Shown here one piece after another: positions 41,531 to 54,300 of a DNA stretch of 60,000 bases. The first letter of the stretch is position 1; the number at the start of each line of letters is the position of its first letter. The stretch spans positions 79,215,084 through 79,275,083 of the forward strand of contig NC_088300.1 of NCBI RefSeq assembly GCF_032854445.1, written 5' to 3'. Origin of the DNA: Liolophura sinensis (lineage: Eukaryota > Mollusca > Polyplacophora > Chitonida > Chitonidae). The notes under the pieces were generated by a model that ran no database searches, had not been told where the DNA came from, and saw nothing but the letters and a program-made list of their open reading frames with translations. Both the position numbers and the translations under genes were made by a program.

Positions 41531-41714
41531 AAATATTTATGTCCATGAAACATATTCATGTGGTTGTAGTGTCTTGGTGGAAAAACAAGTGTATATGTTC
41601 ATTGCAAACATTCCTGGAAAATTTCTCTTTTTAAAAGATTTATACATTCATTGATAACCATACTTGATGTCTTCAATATCTCTGTGCATGTTGATAGTGA
41701 TCATGATTTACTAT

Positions 41715-41840
41715 TTTGAGTATGTGGGAAAGTCTGCCAGCAACCTGCAGATGGTCACGTCCCACCATAATGCTGGCCACTGTCGTATAAGTGAAATATT
41801 CTTGAGTATGGTGTGAAACACCAATCAAATAAACAAATTT
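41715..41840 (+). mobile_element. SINE 3' fragment with internal deletion
   Basis: GTCTGCCAGCAACCTGCAGA is followed directly by TCCCACCATAATGCTGGCCA, skipping the GC-rich middle, then CGTATAAGTGAAATATTCTT and CAATCAAATAAAC. Confidence 0.72.
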
Positions 41841-41929
41841 AAATTTTGATATTCCAGTGATTGTATTTGCAATGTGTAGATTATCTCATAAATTTCCTGA
41901 CAGCAAACCTATTTATTGTGTAATATCTT

Positions 41930-42110
41930 CATGTCCTGTGTGGGAAGGTCTGACAGCAGTGTGTGGATGGTCGAGGTGTACCCCCTGCCCCCTCCCCCCA
42001 ATCCAGATTCCTCCCACCATAATGCTAGCGGCCATAATGTAAATATTTTTGATTTTCATAGCATTAAACACCTACATGTATCAAATTTAAATAAATAAAT
42101 GGATATTTTC
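41930..42110 (+). mobile_element. SINE 3' fragment, diverged
   Basis: GTGGGAAGGTCTGACAGCAG, a C-rich insert and CTCCCACCATAATGCTAGCG are followed by a worn tail. Second SINE fragment within 400 bp. Confidence 0.6.
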
Positions 42111-42164
42111 ATTTCGTAAAAGTTCATAGCTGATAAAGGTTTGAATTATAATCTGTGTTGGTAA

Positions 42165-43110
42165 TACATGTGATTTGAGTTTATGTTGCCCTCTGAAATG
42201 GTAATGATTTGAGTTCTTGTTCTCCTATTTGATGGCAATGATTTGAATTCTTGTTCTCCTATTTGTTGGTAATGGTTTGAGTTCTTGTTCTCCTATTTGT
42301 TGGTAATGGTTTGAGTTCTTGTTCTCCTCTGGGTTGGTAATGGTTTGAGTTTTTGTTCTCTTGTGTCTGGTAATGATTTGAGTTCTTGTTCTCCTGCGTC
42401 TGGTAATGATTTGAGTTCTTGTTCTTCTTTGTGTGGTAATGGTTTGAGTTCTTGTTCTCCTATTTGTTATTGAGTTCTTGTTCTCCTATTTGTTATGGAG
42501 TTCTTGTTCTCCTATTTGTTGGTAATGATTTGAGTTCTTGTTCTCCTGCATCTGGCAATGATTTGAGTTCTTGTTCTTTGTCTGGTAATGGTTTGAGTTC
42601 TTGTTCTCCTATTTGTTATTGAGGTCTTGTTCTCCTATTTGTTGGTAATGATTTGAGTTCTTGTTCACCTGCATCTGGCAATGATTTGAGTTCTTGTTCT
42701 TTGTCTGATAATGGTTTGAGTTCTTGTTCTCGTATTTGTTATTGAGTTCTTGTTCTCCTATTTGTTGATAATAATTCAAGTTCTTCTCCTATTTGTTGGT
42801 AATGATTTGTGTTCTTGTTCTCCTGTGTCTGGTAATGATTTGAGTTCTTGGTTTCTTGTGTCTGGGAATGATTTGAGCTCTTGTTTTCCTATTTGTTGGT
42901 AATGATTTGAGTTCTTGTTGTGGTGTGTCTGGTAATGATTTGAGTTCTTGTTCTCTTTTGTCTGGTAATGATCTGAGTTCTTGCTCTCCTATTTGTCGGT
43001 AATGATTTGAATTCTTGTTCTCCTATGTGTTGGTAATGATTTGAGTTCTTGTTCTCCTATTTGTTGGTTATGATTTGAGTTCTTGTTCTCCAGTGTCAGG
43101 TAATGCTTTG
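42165..43110. repeat. Minisatellite, ~34-bp unit, about 28 copies
   Basis: Unit GGTAATGATTTGAGTTCTTG followed by TTCTCCTATTTGTT, with several shortened copies. Leads into a SINE at 43155. Confidence 0.93.
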
Positions 43111-43154
43111 AGGGTTAGTGTTGTGTTATGTGTTGGTAATGACTTGAATTCTCT

Positions 43155-43405
43155 TGTGTGGCCAAGGCGGTTAGTATACCAGTGCAGTGCAATGACCCAG
43201 GAGCCTCTCACCAATACGCTAGCTGTGACTAAAGTCCAGCTCATGCTGGCTTCCTCTCCTACCGTACATGGGAAGACCTGCCAACAACATGCAGATGGTC
43301 TTGGGTTTCCCCTGGTTTCCTCCCACCATGATACTGGTTGATGTGGTGCAAGTGAAATATTCTTGAGTATGGTGTAAAACACCAACAAATAAATAAATAA
43401 ATCTC
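43155..43405 (+). mobile_element. tRNA-derived SINE, near full length
   Basis: The head GCCAAGGCGGTTAGTATACC, AATGACCCAGGAGCCTCTCA, GACCTGCCAACAACATGCAG and the tail TATTCTTGAGTATGGTGTAA and AACAAATAAATAAATAAAT. Follows the 34/35-bp array. Confidence 0.78.
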
Positions 43406-43409
43406 ATTT

Positions 43410-44365
43410 GTGTTGGTGCCTGCTATTGTCAGCTATTATCATAAGTCTCATCACTAGTTTTATTAGACTTCTTGAGTGAATCACCTGACCTAATGACCTT
43501 ATTTGATTGTTAATCTCTTAAAGTGGTGAACTAATGGGCAAGGCTTAAGTGAATGCTGTGTTTGTTTGCACAAATGTTACCAGATATATGTCATCCGTGA
43601 GAAAGGTGAGGCAGAAACATTTGTGGTATAAATATATGTACATGTGTAAGGAGTGAGCCAGTCCTCTGTAGGGTGTCTTGATAAAGAAGTCATATGCCAG
43701 GATTACCCAGCAAACGTAGCACAACAAGCAGGTGAAGGCCTGTCGTGCTCACGTAAATATGGGGCTGTGTGTGACAATCATTGACAAAACTTGTGACTTT
43801 CTCTTGATATCACGTCATACATGTGTAGACTATTATATTTGGAAGTTTCGTGTAGTTGTCTGATTGTTTTCTGACAATCAGACCAGATTATTTATGTTCA
43901 CTTGATCTTCATTTAGGTTATACTGAAAAACTTTCATGTATACAGCCAAACATGTATTCATGCAGTTCTGTCATGGCTGTACATGTAGGCCTAGATGTTG
44001 CCTAGGTCCATGAGTACTGCTGAATTTATTTGTATTTGAAGTTAAAAATTTCTCTTGAGTAAATATATTCCAAACAGATAAAATCTTTACAAGCGACCTT
44101 ACCTGTGATTGACTCCAATAGTGTCAGCTGTTTGACCATAGGTCGTATGTGTATGCTGCTATACAGCATATGCCTGTAGTATACTAATAAGGCTGTTAGG
44201 GGTCAACTATTTAGGCAGTGCATTAAACAGTCATAGCTAAATATAGTCCAGATTTTATACATGAACACTATACACTTATTACCGGACTTAATACATGGTT
44301 CGGTGGTTTGGCTGAAAAAATAATCATATGGTAAATACAGAAACTCTTAATATTCTTATGCTAGG
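43410..44365. other. Intergenic or intron sequence, nothing recognised
   Basis: AT-rich sequence between a SINE and the 54/51-bp array. No coding signal. Confidence 0.5.
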
Positions 44366-44369
44366 TACG

Positions 44370-44936
44370 ATTGGTGCTTGTACAGTCATTGTTATCCTTG
44401 TAATAAGGCTTGTGATAGGTACAATCAGTGCTTGTACAGTCATTGTTATCCTTGTAATAAGGCTTGTGATAGGTACGATCAGTGCTTGTACAGTCATTGT
44501 TATCCTTGTAATAAGGCTTGTGATAGGTACGATCAGTGCTTGTACAGTCATTGTTATCCTTGTAATAAGGCTTGTGATAGGTACGATCAGTGCTTGTACA
44601 GTCATTGTTATCCTTGTAAGGTTTGTGATAGGGATGGATAGTGTTGTACAGTCATTGTTTTCCTTGTAATAAGGCTTGTGATAGAGATGGGTAGTGGTTG
44701 TACAGTCATTGTTATCCTTGTAAGGCTTGTGGTAGGTATGGGCAGTGGTTGTACAGTCATTGTTATCCTTGTAAGGCTTGTGATAGGTATGGGCAGTGGT
44801 TGTACAGTCATTGTTATCCTTGTAAGGCTTGTGATAGGTATGGGCAGTGGTTGTACAGTCATTGTTATCCTTGTAAGGTTTGTGATAGGTATGGGCAGTG
44901 GTTGTACAGTCATTGTTATCCTTGTAAGGCTTGTGA
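44370..44936. repeat. Minisatellite, 54/51-bp unit, 11 copies
   Basis: The left half has a 54-bp unit with CTTGTAATAAGGCTTGTGAT; the right half has a 51-bp form lacking TAA. Both hold TACAGTCATTGTTATCCTTG. The two forms do not mix, so the array grew in two blocks. Open on both strands. Confidence 0.94.
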
Positions 44937-44939
44937 TGT

Positions 44940-46904
44940 AAGAACTTGCACATGCTCACTGTATTGGGCCGGGTGTTAACTTGTAGCTTCAAATGTTTGC
45001 TGACATTTAAAAGTTCAGACTTTTGTGGTCATTTAGGTGTGTAATGTATGTTATACCGCATCAAACAAAACACTCTGCTTTTCATTGGACAACAACAGTC
45101 ACATGGGGTACAGATAAATTCTCTAATCCTGTAGACGAGGCCAAATGCGTCTGCTGAATCTCCCTTTGTTGGGTTGCGAGTCCAATGGTCACATGGCTGA
45201 AGCGATTCACATATACATGCACATTGCTTTTCTACACTGAATCGATAAACCTTTGCAGGATAAATTGGTGACATGGTTACTCAGTAGGATACACAAATAT
45301 ATGGTGTCAGTAGTCCTCACATTAGGTGGTGGGGAATATGAGGATTATTAACACCATGCTCGGTTGATGCCTCGCCCAAGATGAGCATTATTGATACCAA
45401 ATATTTGTGTTTTCTATCACTGAGTAAGGATGTAACTAATACTATCCCTACTATCCCTATCCCTAGTCTGTTCATGTACATTCATGTATATGGTTCTGAT
45501 TTGAGTAAAACAAATATACATGATCATATATCCTGGAGTTTTACCCATTGTTTTAGTCAGACAAATAATCAACCTAAATGTTAGACATGATGTATAACAT
45601 GTGGATGATGATATCACATCCTGCTTGTGTACTCTGAACTGGCTTCCACTTCTCCGCACAGCGAATGCCTTAGCTGTTTTTATGCAGTGATATATGGACA
45701 CATCACACCCAAAGATACGTGTTATGTGCTGTTCTGGGAATGTGTTGACGTGATTATCTGTCAGTGTGAAGTCCTACATATACGTACTCTAATTAATCTA
45801 CCTTTTCAACCACCTCTGCAACCAGTATTTTGAAACATGGCGTGAAAACTATGGGGTGTAGAAAAATAATTTGCACAGTTTTATGAAGCTTGCATCTTAA
45901 ATGATACAAACAAATCATTTTAAGAATCATTTTCGTAATAATTGTACGCATACATTCCACTGAAAAAGGTGCTCTAGTGATTGAAAAGGTTGAACATAAA
46001 ATCACACATTGGTACATGCTGGTGGCATGTCATATAGATGGTACTAGGAATGTAAAAATGGATCACGGAGTGGGGAAGTATCACTCGCAGTACTCAGTTG
46101 TTATTCCCAGCTCTTGCGGGCACCACTGTGGCTATAAGATAGAAAGTGTGTCAGGTAGCTGATAAATGGCAGTGGTTCCCTCCAGTATCTGCCAAGTTTC
46201 CACCAAACCATAAACCTGACCAAACATGATGCATTTTGTGTTGTTGTTGTAGTTATGTTTAACCATGACTCACATTTTTTTTTGGCTTGGGGTTTAAAAA
46301 TACATATGAAATGTTGCACACGTACATGTTTTCACAATCTTACACCCCTGTGTTGGTAGGTGCAAAAAGTTGCATCCCCTGTAAATTTTGTCATCCATGT
46401 CTCGCTCAGTATGGAAAAAAGACTTGATGCTTTTAAATGCAGCTAGGGCAGTATGTTAGAGGGAGAGAACTATAGGCCTACATTGGAAATTCAGTCCATT
46501 CATTAGGGTTATGTACATACATGTGTAAGAGAAATTGCAAAATAGGAAAATCAAGGGGAAAAATGAAGCCTACATGGTAAAAAACATTAAATAATAATGG
46601 CAAACATTAAAATTCTTCACATCGCTCACATACGTGTTAAGGTTAATACCAATCATCCAATACTGGCTTATACATGAGAGTTCAGCAGTGATTTCTACAG
46701 AAATTTTTTTAGAAAACAATGGATTTAACTAGTGTTTGATAAACTAATATATGTACTCAGTCTCCTGTTGTCAGCGCTGTCAATATGCAGGTATATATAG
46801 AGTTTTGTATTTAGGACAAAGACATTATTGTCTTGCTACATGTGTTTATTAAGAGCATAGTTTAAGCCTACCGGTACTGTAATTATAGACGTATTTGATT
46901 ACAG
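44940..46904. other. Sequence upstream of the R3H exon, nothing recognised
   Basis: Short open frames only. The previous coding exon of the R3H gene may be here or further upstream, but no phase-2 donor with a convincing frame stood out. Confidence 0.5.
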
Positions 46905-47048
46905 AGAAGGATGTGTCCATTCGTGTGACAAGCTGGCGCTGTATGTGGACAGTAGATATTTGACTGGTGCTGACCTACAGTTTGTAGAATTGGTCACAAA
47001 CGATATCCATACTTTTCTGGAGGGAGAAGAGAAGGCCTCATTGAACAG
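46905..47048 (+). CDS. R3HCC1/R3HCC1L-like gene, exon before the R3H core
   Basis: A 144-nt exon between TTACAG and AACAG|GTAGAC. It encodes C-D-K-L-A-L-Y-V-D-S-R-Y-L, then F-V-E-L-V-T-N-D-I-H-T-F-L and E-G-E-E-K-A-S-L-N. It enters and leaves in phase 2 and joins the exon at 56676 in frame. In R3HCC1-type proteins a similar helix (x-F-V-x-x-L-x-x-D-[IL]-x-x-F-L) leads into R3H. The first coding exon, with the ATG, was not found. The 5' part may begin near 37.0-37.1 kb, head to head with the TIR-SLOG promoter. Confidence 0.75.
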
Positions 47049-47587
47049 GTAGACCATAAACTCAGATGTCTGACTGCTTTTCTAGCAGGAGTTACACATA
47101 TCACATGCATGAAACCACTTCAAACTTGGTCTAATCATGCATTTTTCTTTTAATTCATACAGTATCTTTGCTTTTGCCTAGCATTTTTGCTGTTTTTGTT
47201 TTCTGCCTATACGGAGATGTTTGTGAGCTGAAGTGACAGGTGTACAAAGGTGTGATCAGAGTACTATGTTGTAGTCAGTTACGCACACTCTACTTCGAGA
47301 CGAAGCCCAGCCCCAGGCCATTCTGTAAGACCGATCGGAAGTCAGAGGTCACCTGACCACCCTTTTCGACACCCAATGTCGAAAACATTGCCACTTGACT
47401 AGCGACCAGTAAGGCCTAGTTGCACAAAATAACATCAAGAAAGTTCTACAGGAATACTCAAACTATCTGTAAAGCTGAAAATTATACAAATCCAGCGGAT
47501 ACAAGATCAATATCAGCGATTCAATGGTAGACTTTTCCCTGTGCACTAATGTAGGGAGGACCGTTTTCTTCACCCACGCTGTTTGCT

Positions 47588-47839
47588 ATGAAGGAGATCA
47601 TGTCGTCTCTAGCTTCTGATCTGTCTTTGAGAATAGGGTTTGCTGTTCCTATTCCCCTATTCTCTGGAACACAGATAGACTTTCAAACATTTTCTGAGAG
47701 ATTTCAATCCTGTATGGAGGCTAGCGCTATTACTGACGAAAAGCGCCGTAAATCTCAGGTTTGGGAAATGATTTGTACGAACTCGCCCACAATCTGTATG
47801 CACCTGCAAAAGTTTCGAAGGCTAACTACACTGACATAA
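47588..47839 (+). pseudogene. Gag-like fragment of the retroelement
   Basis: An 83-codon frame starting M-K-E-I-M-S-S-L with P-L-F-S-G-T and F-Q-T-F-S-E-R-F, the 'F-x-G...W/F-x-x-F' layout of Ty3/gypsy capsid proteins. The frame is lost after ~83 codons; further Gag-like pieces follow in other frames (near 47917 and 48055). Confidence 0.6.
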
Positions 47840-48250
47840 AAAAAACTGTTAGATCACCTTAGCCCTCCTCCACATGTTATCACTGCAAGATGTACATTTA
47901 ATCAGAGTGTACTAGGTGCAGTTGAAGATGTAAATACATTTGTTACAAGGCTAAAATGTGTCTCTGAGTGGTGTTGATGTGGTGAATAATTGGCTATGTG
48001 GACAGATTTGTGGCAGGGATAACAAATGAGTCTGTTTGACGCTGGTTATTGAAGGAAAGTGCCAACTTGACATTCAACAAGGCACACAAAATTGCCTTAG
48101 CATATGAATCTGCAACATGTGAAGCCTAGGCATTGCAGGACGCTCAGTACCGAAATAAGGAGGTCATTTTTCACAGAAATCAAAATGCAAGTCTCATACC
48201 TGTATACACTGCACTTCACCACAGCACTATGCCCCAGACTGTTAGTGACG

Positions 48251-48292
48251 TGTAAAACCTGTAATAAAAAGGGACATCTAGACATTGCATGT
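48251..48292 (+). pseudogene. CCHC zinc-knuckle remnant of the nucleocapsid
   Basis: The frame reads C-K-T-C-N-K-K-G-H-L-D-I-A-C, the exact C-x2-C-x4-H-x4-C spacing of a retroelement nucleocapsid zinc knuckle. It lies where the Gag end is expected. Confidence 0.75.
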
Positions 48293-48779
48293 TTGACAAG
48301 GCATCGAAGCGTTACTAAAGCTAAACCAGGTTGGAAAATCAAAATGTGGAGGACGATGATGTTGATAGTTACGCACTAAAGGATTTCTTTGAAATTTTGT
48401 CAGTTAATACATCAGATAACTCCCAGTCACATGAAGTCTTCACCCAAGTCCAAGTAAATCGAAAACCAACTTCAATCAAGCGAGGTGAAACTCGGTTCTT
48501 AGAGTGGACAAATGATTCTGGTCGAAGGACTGTTTATATTCGTTAACATTGGCGACGGAGAAACGGGTGGCCACTTAAACTCATGGAACCAATTCATTAG
48601 AAAAACAATGGAGATAAACAAAACTGGAAAATATCGGAACAGAAATTAAAGACAAATTTCCTAAATTATTCCAGGATGTACTAGAACACCTCAAAGGTGT
48701 ACAAATCAGCATAGATCTACAGCCACATGCCTAACCAGTATACTGTGAAGCCAGGCAGGTTCCATTCGCTCTACACTAA

Positions 48780-49240
48780 AAGGTGGAAGCTGAGATTGAT
48801 TGTTTAGAAGAGGAGGGTATCATGGAAAAGGTCCAGTATTCTCCTTGAGCGACACCTATTGTTCCAGTACTAAAGCCCAACGGCAAAATACACCTACATT
48901 ACAAGGTAACTGTGAATCGCTTTACCAGTCCAGATGTTTACCCCATTTCCAGAATGGAAGAACTTTTGGCAAGTTTGAATGATGGGGAAGAATTCACAAA
49001 ACTTGATCTTTACCTTGCCTACCAGCAACTAGAGTTAGATGGCCCATATAGGCTCCCAAGGACCTCTATAACAACAAACGCCTACCTTACGGTATTAACA
49101 CAGCTCCAGCAATGTACGGTATCAACACAGCTCCAGCAATTTATGGTATCAACACAGCTCCAGCAATTTCCCAAAGGGCTATGGAAACAACGGTGAAAGG
49201 GCTTGACAGGGTGTTTACATACCTTGACCTGGTCTCAATA
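48780..49240 (+). pseudogene. Reverse transcriptase remnant with triplicated motif
   Basis: Short recognisable blocks are I-x-x-L-x-E-E-G-I-M-E, L-K-P-N-G-K-I-H, P-I-S-R-M-E-E-L-L and F-T-K-L-D-L-x-x-A-Y-Q-Q-L-x-L, followed by L-P-Y-G-I-N-T-A-P. At 49092-49170 the Y-G-I-N-T-A-P-A block is present three times in a row (27-bp unit). There are stop and frame breaks near 48847 and 49080. The active-site box is Y-L-D-L. Not functional. Confidence 0.8.
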
Positions 49241-49384
49241 ATGGGAAAGTTTAACTTCTGGTCTGGTGACGTACAGCTCAGTGAGTGCAGATTTGTTCTG
49301 TCGGAAGTTGACTACCTGAGTTCAAGATGCTCCTGCGCCAGAAAATGTTGCAGAGCTGAGGGCATACTTAAGAGTTCTGACAGT

Positions 49385-50290
49385 AAGGTAAATTTATGCC
49401 AAACTTGATCTCTGGAAGAAGGATAATATTTGGCAGTGGACTGCTAAAAAGCAACAAGCATTCAATCTCAGCAAACAGAGCCTTGGTGATGATCGGCTGC
49501 TTGTACATTACGACCCTGACAAGCCAATCATTCAGGCTCTTGCCTCTCGGTATAGCATTGGTGCTGGCCTCCAACATAAACTCAAGGTAGATGAAAAACC
49601 CATCGAGTATGCTTCAAGAAGCCTCAACAAAGCGCAGCGCAACTATTCACAAATGGAAAAGGAAGGACTGGCTATTGTTTTTGGCGTAACTTAGGTACTT
49701 GCTTGGATGAAGCTTTACAATTGTAACAGATCACCACCCATTGCTCAGTTTGTTCTCCCCTGCCAAAGCAACTCCTCAGATGGCGCATCCTGCATCAAGC
49801 AGTGGTCAATCATTCTCTCATCATTTAACCAAACCATATAGTATATGGCATCCATACAATATAGGGCATCCACACAGTATATGGCATCCATACAATATAG
49901 GACATCCACACAGTATAGGGCATTCATACAATATAGGGCATCCATACACTATAGGGCATCCATACAGTATAGGGCATCCATACACTATAGGGCAGCCACA
50001 CACTATAGGGCATCCACACAGTATAGGGCATCCACACAGTATAGGGCATCCATACAATGTAGGGCATCCACACAGTATAGGGCATCCACGCAATATAGGG
50101 CATCCACACAATGTAGGGCATCCACACAATATAGGGCATCCACACAGTATAGGGCATCTACACAGTATAGGGCATCCATACAGTGTAGGGCATCCATACA
50201 GTGTAGGGCATCCATACAATATAGGGCATCAAAGTCTAACATCATGCAGACGGATTGTTACACCTTCCACTGAGAGAAGTGCCAGTGGAA
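49385..50290 (+). pseudogene. RNase H remnant and connection, split by an 18-bp array
   Basis: Blocks Y-A-S-R-S-L-N-K-A-Q-R-N-Y-S and E-K-E-G-L-A-I-V-F-G-V are classical Ty3/gypsy RNase H. The connection then reads W-S-I-I-L-S-S-F, jumps into the 18-bp array (49845-50235) and resumes with H-H-A-D-G-L-L-H-L-P-L, the usual H-x-x-A-D-x-L-S-R-L-P block. A stop near 49693 breaks the frame. Confidence 0.78.
49845..50235. repeat. Minisatellite inside the retroelement, 18-bp unit, about 21 copies
   Basis: Unit CATCCACACAGTATAGGG (Q-Y-R-A-S-T in the element's frame). It sits exactly where the RNase H connection of Ty3/gypsy elements reads x-Y-R-x-S before H-x-x-A-D, so a coding motif seeded the array. 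Confidence 0.93.
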
Positions 50291-50649
50291 AACCTAAACA
50301 GAACAAGGAACTGGTCCTTACAAAGACAGTGCTGGACACACAACTTCCTGGTACAGCTAGGGACATTAAACGGGAGACTAAGAAAGACCCTACTCTGAGA
50401 CGACTGTTATTTTATGCGCTTAAAAGGCTGGCCTGATCCCCTAGATTCAGTGACCAATGTAGACATCAAACCCTACTTCAACAGACACAAAGAGATCAGC
50501 ATGGAGCAAGGTTGCCTAATCTGGGGAATTCGAGTTATCATTCCAACATGTTTGAGACCAGCGATGCTTCAGGAATTACATAGCATTGCAGAATACTTTG
50601 GATGAAGTCAGTGACACTTTCAGTTGTCTGGTGGTCACTGATGGACTCA

Positions 50650-51170
50650 GACATTGAAAACCATGCAAAAGGCTGCATGGACTGTCAGGAGTAGTAAACC
50701 TCCTGCCTCTAAAGCTAGAGCTTGGAAGTGGCCACTATCTCCATGGAAACGGCTTCATATTTACTTTGCAGAACCTTTCATAAACAACTTTATCTTCGTG
50801 GTATCAGATGCTCACTCAAAGTGGATTGAAGTCACAGCAATGACTCACATCACAGCAGCTACTATGAACAAGCATCTAAGACGACTCGTAACATTCGGGA
50901 CCCCAGAAAACATCATTTCAACTTATTCTGATGAAGTCTGATGAATTTCAGCAATTTCTGGAAGTTGAATGCAGTTTGACACATCTTGACAGCGCCTGGA
51001 CACCCAATGGTCAAGCTGAACGTGTCGTTGAAAGCTTCAAGACTACAATGAAGAAGATTGTGAACCAACCAGGAGATTTGGACAGTAAACTTCAGCATTA
51101 CCTGTTATCACACTGAACTACATCACACTCGGCAACAGGCAAAATACCCAGCGAACTACTGATGAAACGT
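50650..51170 (+). pseudogene. Integrase remnant
   Basis: Blocks W-K-R-L-H-I-Y-F-A-E-P, D-A-H-S-K-W-I-E-V and W-T-P-N-G-Q-A-E-R-V-V-E-S-F-K mark the catalytic core of a retroelement integrase. The first catalytic Asp is Tyr here, the second lies at a frame break near 50930, and the Glu is present. Frame breaks at ~50690, ~50930 and ~51115. Not functional. Confidence 0.8.
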
Positions 51171-51344
51171 TCTCTATGAACCAGACTGATGGCCATCCGA
51201 CCAACAGTTGACTCCAGGATATCTCCGAAAGAGGATCCTCCAACAAAGGAGGACGGTTTTTGTCCAGAACTTTACCCAGTTGTCATCCAGAACTTCAGCT
51301 GCTATGAAGACACGGAGCCAGGAAATACCGTGTGTCCGTAGGGG

Positions 51345-54300
51345 AACACATGGAAAAGGCCTGTGTACACCATATACGGCTGTACTCACAGGAAAGGCCT
51401 GTGTACACTGTATATGACTGTTCTCACAGGAAAGGCCTGTGTACACTGTATATGACTGTACTCACAGGAAAGGCCTGTGTACACCATATATGACTGTAGT
51501 CACAGGAAAGGCCTGTGTACACCATATATGACTGTACTCACGGGAAGGCCTGTGTACACCATATATGACTGTACTCACAGGAAAGGCCTGTGTACACTGT
51601 ATATGACTGTACTCACAGGAAGGCCTGTGTACACTGTATATGACTGTACTCACGGGAAGGCCTGTGTACACTGTATATGACTGTACTCACAGGAAAGGCC
51701 TGTGTACACTGTATATGACTGTACTCACAGGAAAGGCCTGTGTACACCATATATGACTGTACACACGGGAAGGCCTGTGTACACTGTATATGACTGTACT
51801 CACGAGAAGGCCTGTGTACACTGTATATGACTGTACTCACGGGAAGGCCTGTGTACACTGTATATGACTGTACTCACAGGAACGCCTGTGTACACTGTAT
51901 ATGACTGTACTCACAGGAAAGGCCTGTGTACACTATATATGACTGTACTCACGAGAAGGCCTGTGTACACTGTATATGACTGTACTCACAGGAAAGGCCT
52001 GTGTACACTGTATATGACTGTACTCACAGGAAAGGCCTGTGTACACCATATATGACTGTACTCACAGGAAGGCCTGTGTACACTGTATATGACTGTACTC
52101 ACAGGAAAGGCCTGTGTACACTGTATATGACTGTACTCACAGGAAGGCCTGTGTACACCATATATGACTGTACTCACAGGAACGCCTGTGTACACTGTAT
52201 ATGACTGTACTCACAGGAAAGGCCTGTGTACACTGTATATGACTGTACTCACAGGAAAGGCCTGTGTACACCATATATGACTGTACACACGGGAAGGCCT
52301 GTGTACACTGTATATGACTGTACTCACGAGAAGGCCTGTGTACACTGTATATGACTGTACTCACGGGAAGGCCTGTGTACACTGTATATGACTGTACTCA
52401 CAGGAACGCCTGTGTACACTGTATATGACTGTACTCACAGGAAAGGCCTGTGTACACTATATATGACTGTACTCACGGGAAGGCCTGTGTACACTGTATA
52501 TGACTGTACTCACGGGAAGACCTGTGTACACTGTATATGACTGTACACACGGGAAGGCCTGTGTACACTGTATATGACTGTACACACGGGAAGGCCTGTG
52601 TACACTGTATATGACTGTACTCACAGGAAGGCCTGTGTACACTGTATATGACTGTACTCACGGGAAGGCCTGTGTACACTGTATATGACTGTACTCACAG
52701 GAAAGGCCTGTGTACACTGTATATGACTGTTCTCACAGGAAAGGCCTGTGTACACTGTATATGACTGTACTCACAGGAAAGGCCTGTGTACACCATATAT
52801 GACTGTAGTCACAGGAAAGGCCTGTGTACACCATATATGACTGTACTCACGGGAAGGCCTGTGTACACCATATATGACTGTACTCACAGGAAAGGCCTGT
52901 GTACACTGTATATGACTGTACTCACAGGAAGGCCTGTGTACACTGTATATGACTGTACTCACGGGAAGGCCTGTGTACACTGTATATGACTGTACTCACA
53001 GGAAAGGCCTGTGTACACTGTATATGACTGTACTCACAGGAAAGGCCTGTGTACACCATATATGACTGTACACACGGGAAGGCCTGTGTACACTGTATAT
53101 GACTGTACTCACGAGAAGGCCTGTGTACACTGTATATGACTGTACTCACGGGAAGGCCTGTGTACACTGTATATGACTGTACTCACAGGAAGGCCTGTGT
53201 ACACTGTATATGACTGTACTCACGGGAAGGCCTGTGTACACTGTATATGACTGTACTCACAGGAAAGGCCTGTGTACACTGTATATGACTGTTCTCACAG
53301 GAAAGGCCTGTGTACACTGTATATGACTGTACTCACAGGAAAGGCCTGTGTACACCATATATGACTGTAGTCACAGGAAAGGCCTGTGTACACCATATAT
53401 GACTGTACTCACGGGAAGGCCTGTGTACACCATATATGACTGTACTCACAGGAAAGGCCTGTGTACACTGTATATGACTGTACTCACAGGAAGGCCTGTG
53501 TACACTGTATATGACTGTACTCACGGGAAGGCCTGTGTACACTGTATATGACTGTACTCACAGGAAAGGCCTGTGTACACTGTATATGACTGTACTCACA
53601 GGAAAGGCCTGTGTACACCATATATGACTGTACACACGGGAAGGCCTGTGTACACTGTATATGACTGTACTCACGAGAAGGCCTGTGTACACTGTATATG
53701 ACTGTACTCACGGGAAGGCCTGTGTACACTGTATATGACTGTACTCACAGGAACGCCTGTGTACACTGTATATGACTGTACTCACAGGAAAGGCCTGTGT
53801 ACACTATATATGACTGTACTCACGAGAAGGCCTGTGTACACTGTATATGACTGTACTCACAGGAAAGGCCTGTGTACACTGTATATGACTGTACTCACAG
53901 GAAAGGCCTGTGTACACCATATATGACTGTACTCACAGGAAGGCCTGTGTACACTGTATATGACTGTACTCACAGGAAAGGCCTGTGTACACTGTATATG
54001 ACTGTACTCACAGGAAGGCCTGTGTACACTGTATATGACTGTACTCACAGGAACGCCTGTGTACACTGTATATGACTGTACTCACAGGAAAGGCCTGTGT
54101 ACACTGTATATGACTGTACTCACAGGAAAGGCCTGTGTACACCATATATGACTGTACACACGGGAAGGCCTGTGTACACTGTATATGACTGTACTCACGA
54201 GAAGGCCTGTGTACACTGTATATGACTGTACTCACGGGAAGGCCTGTGTACACTGTATATGACTGTACTCACAGGAACGCCTGTGTACACTGTATATGAC

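Larger units (their letters stand above)
47570..51345 (+). mobile_element. Decayed Ty3/gypsy-type LTR retroelement (gag-pol remnant)
   Basis: Order of recognisable parts: Gag-like frame (47588-47839), a CCHC zinc knuckle (48251-48292), reverse transcriptase (~48780-49240), RNase H (~49385-49840), connection (~50240-50600) and integrase (~50650-51170). RT, then RNase H, then integrase is the Ty3/gypsy order. It is broken throughout: in-frame stops near 48030, 48840 and 49690 and several frame changes. The RT active-site box reads Y-L-D-L, not Y-x-D-D, and the integrase lacks the first catalytic Asp (Tyr instead). Two coding motifs inside have expanded into tandem repeats. No LTR pair was identified; the 3' side runs straight into the 37/38-bp array. 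It lies in the intron of the R3H gene in the same orientation. Confidence 0.85.

Noticed and set aside
47570-51345. Active LTR retrotransposon
   Set aside because: Many stops and frame breaks, altered RT and integrase active sites, and no LTR pair seen.
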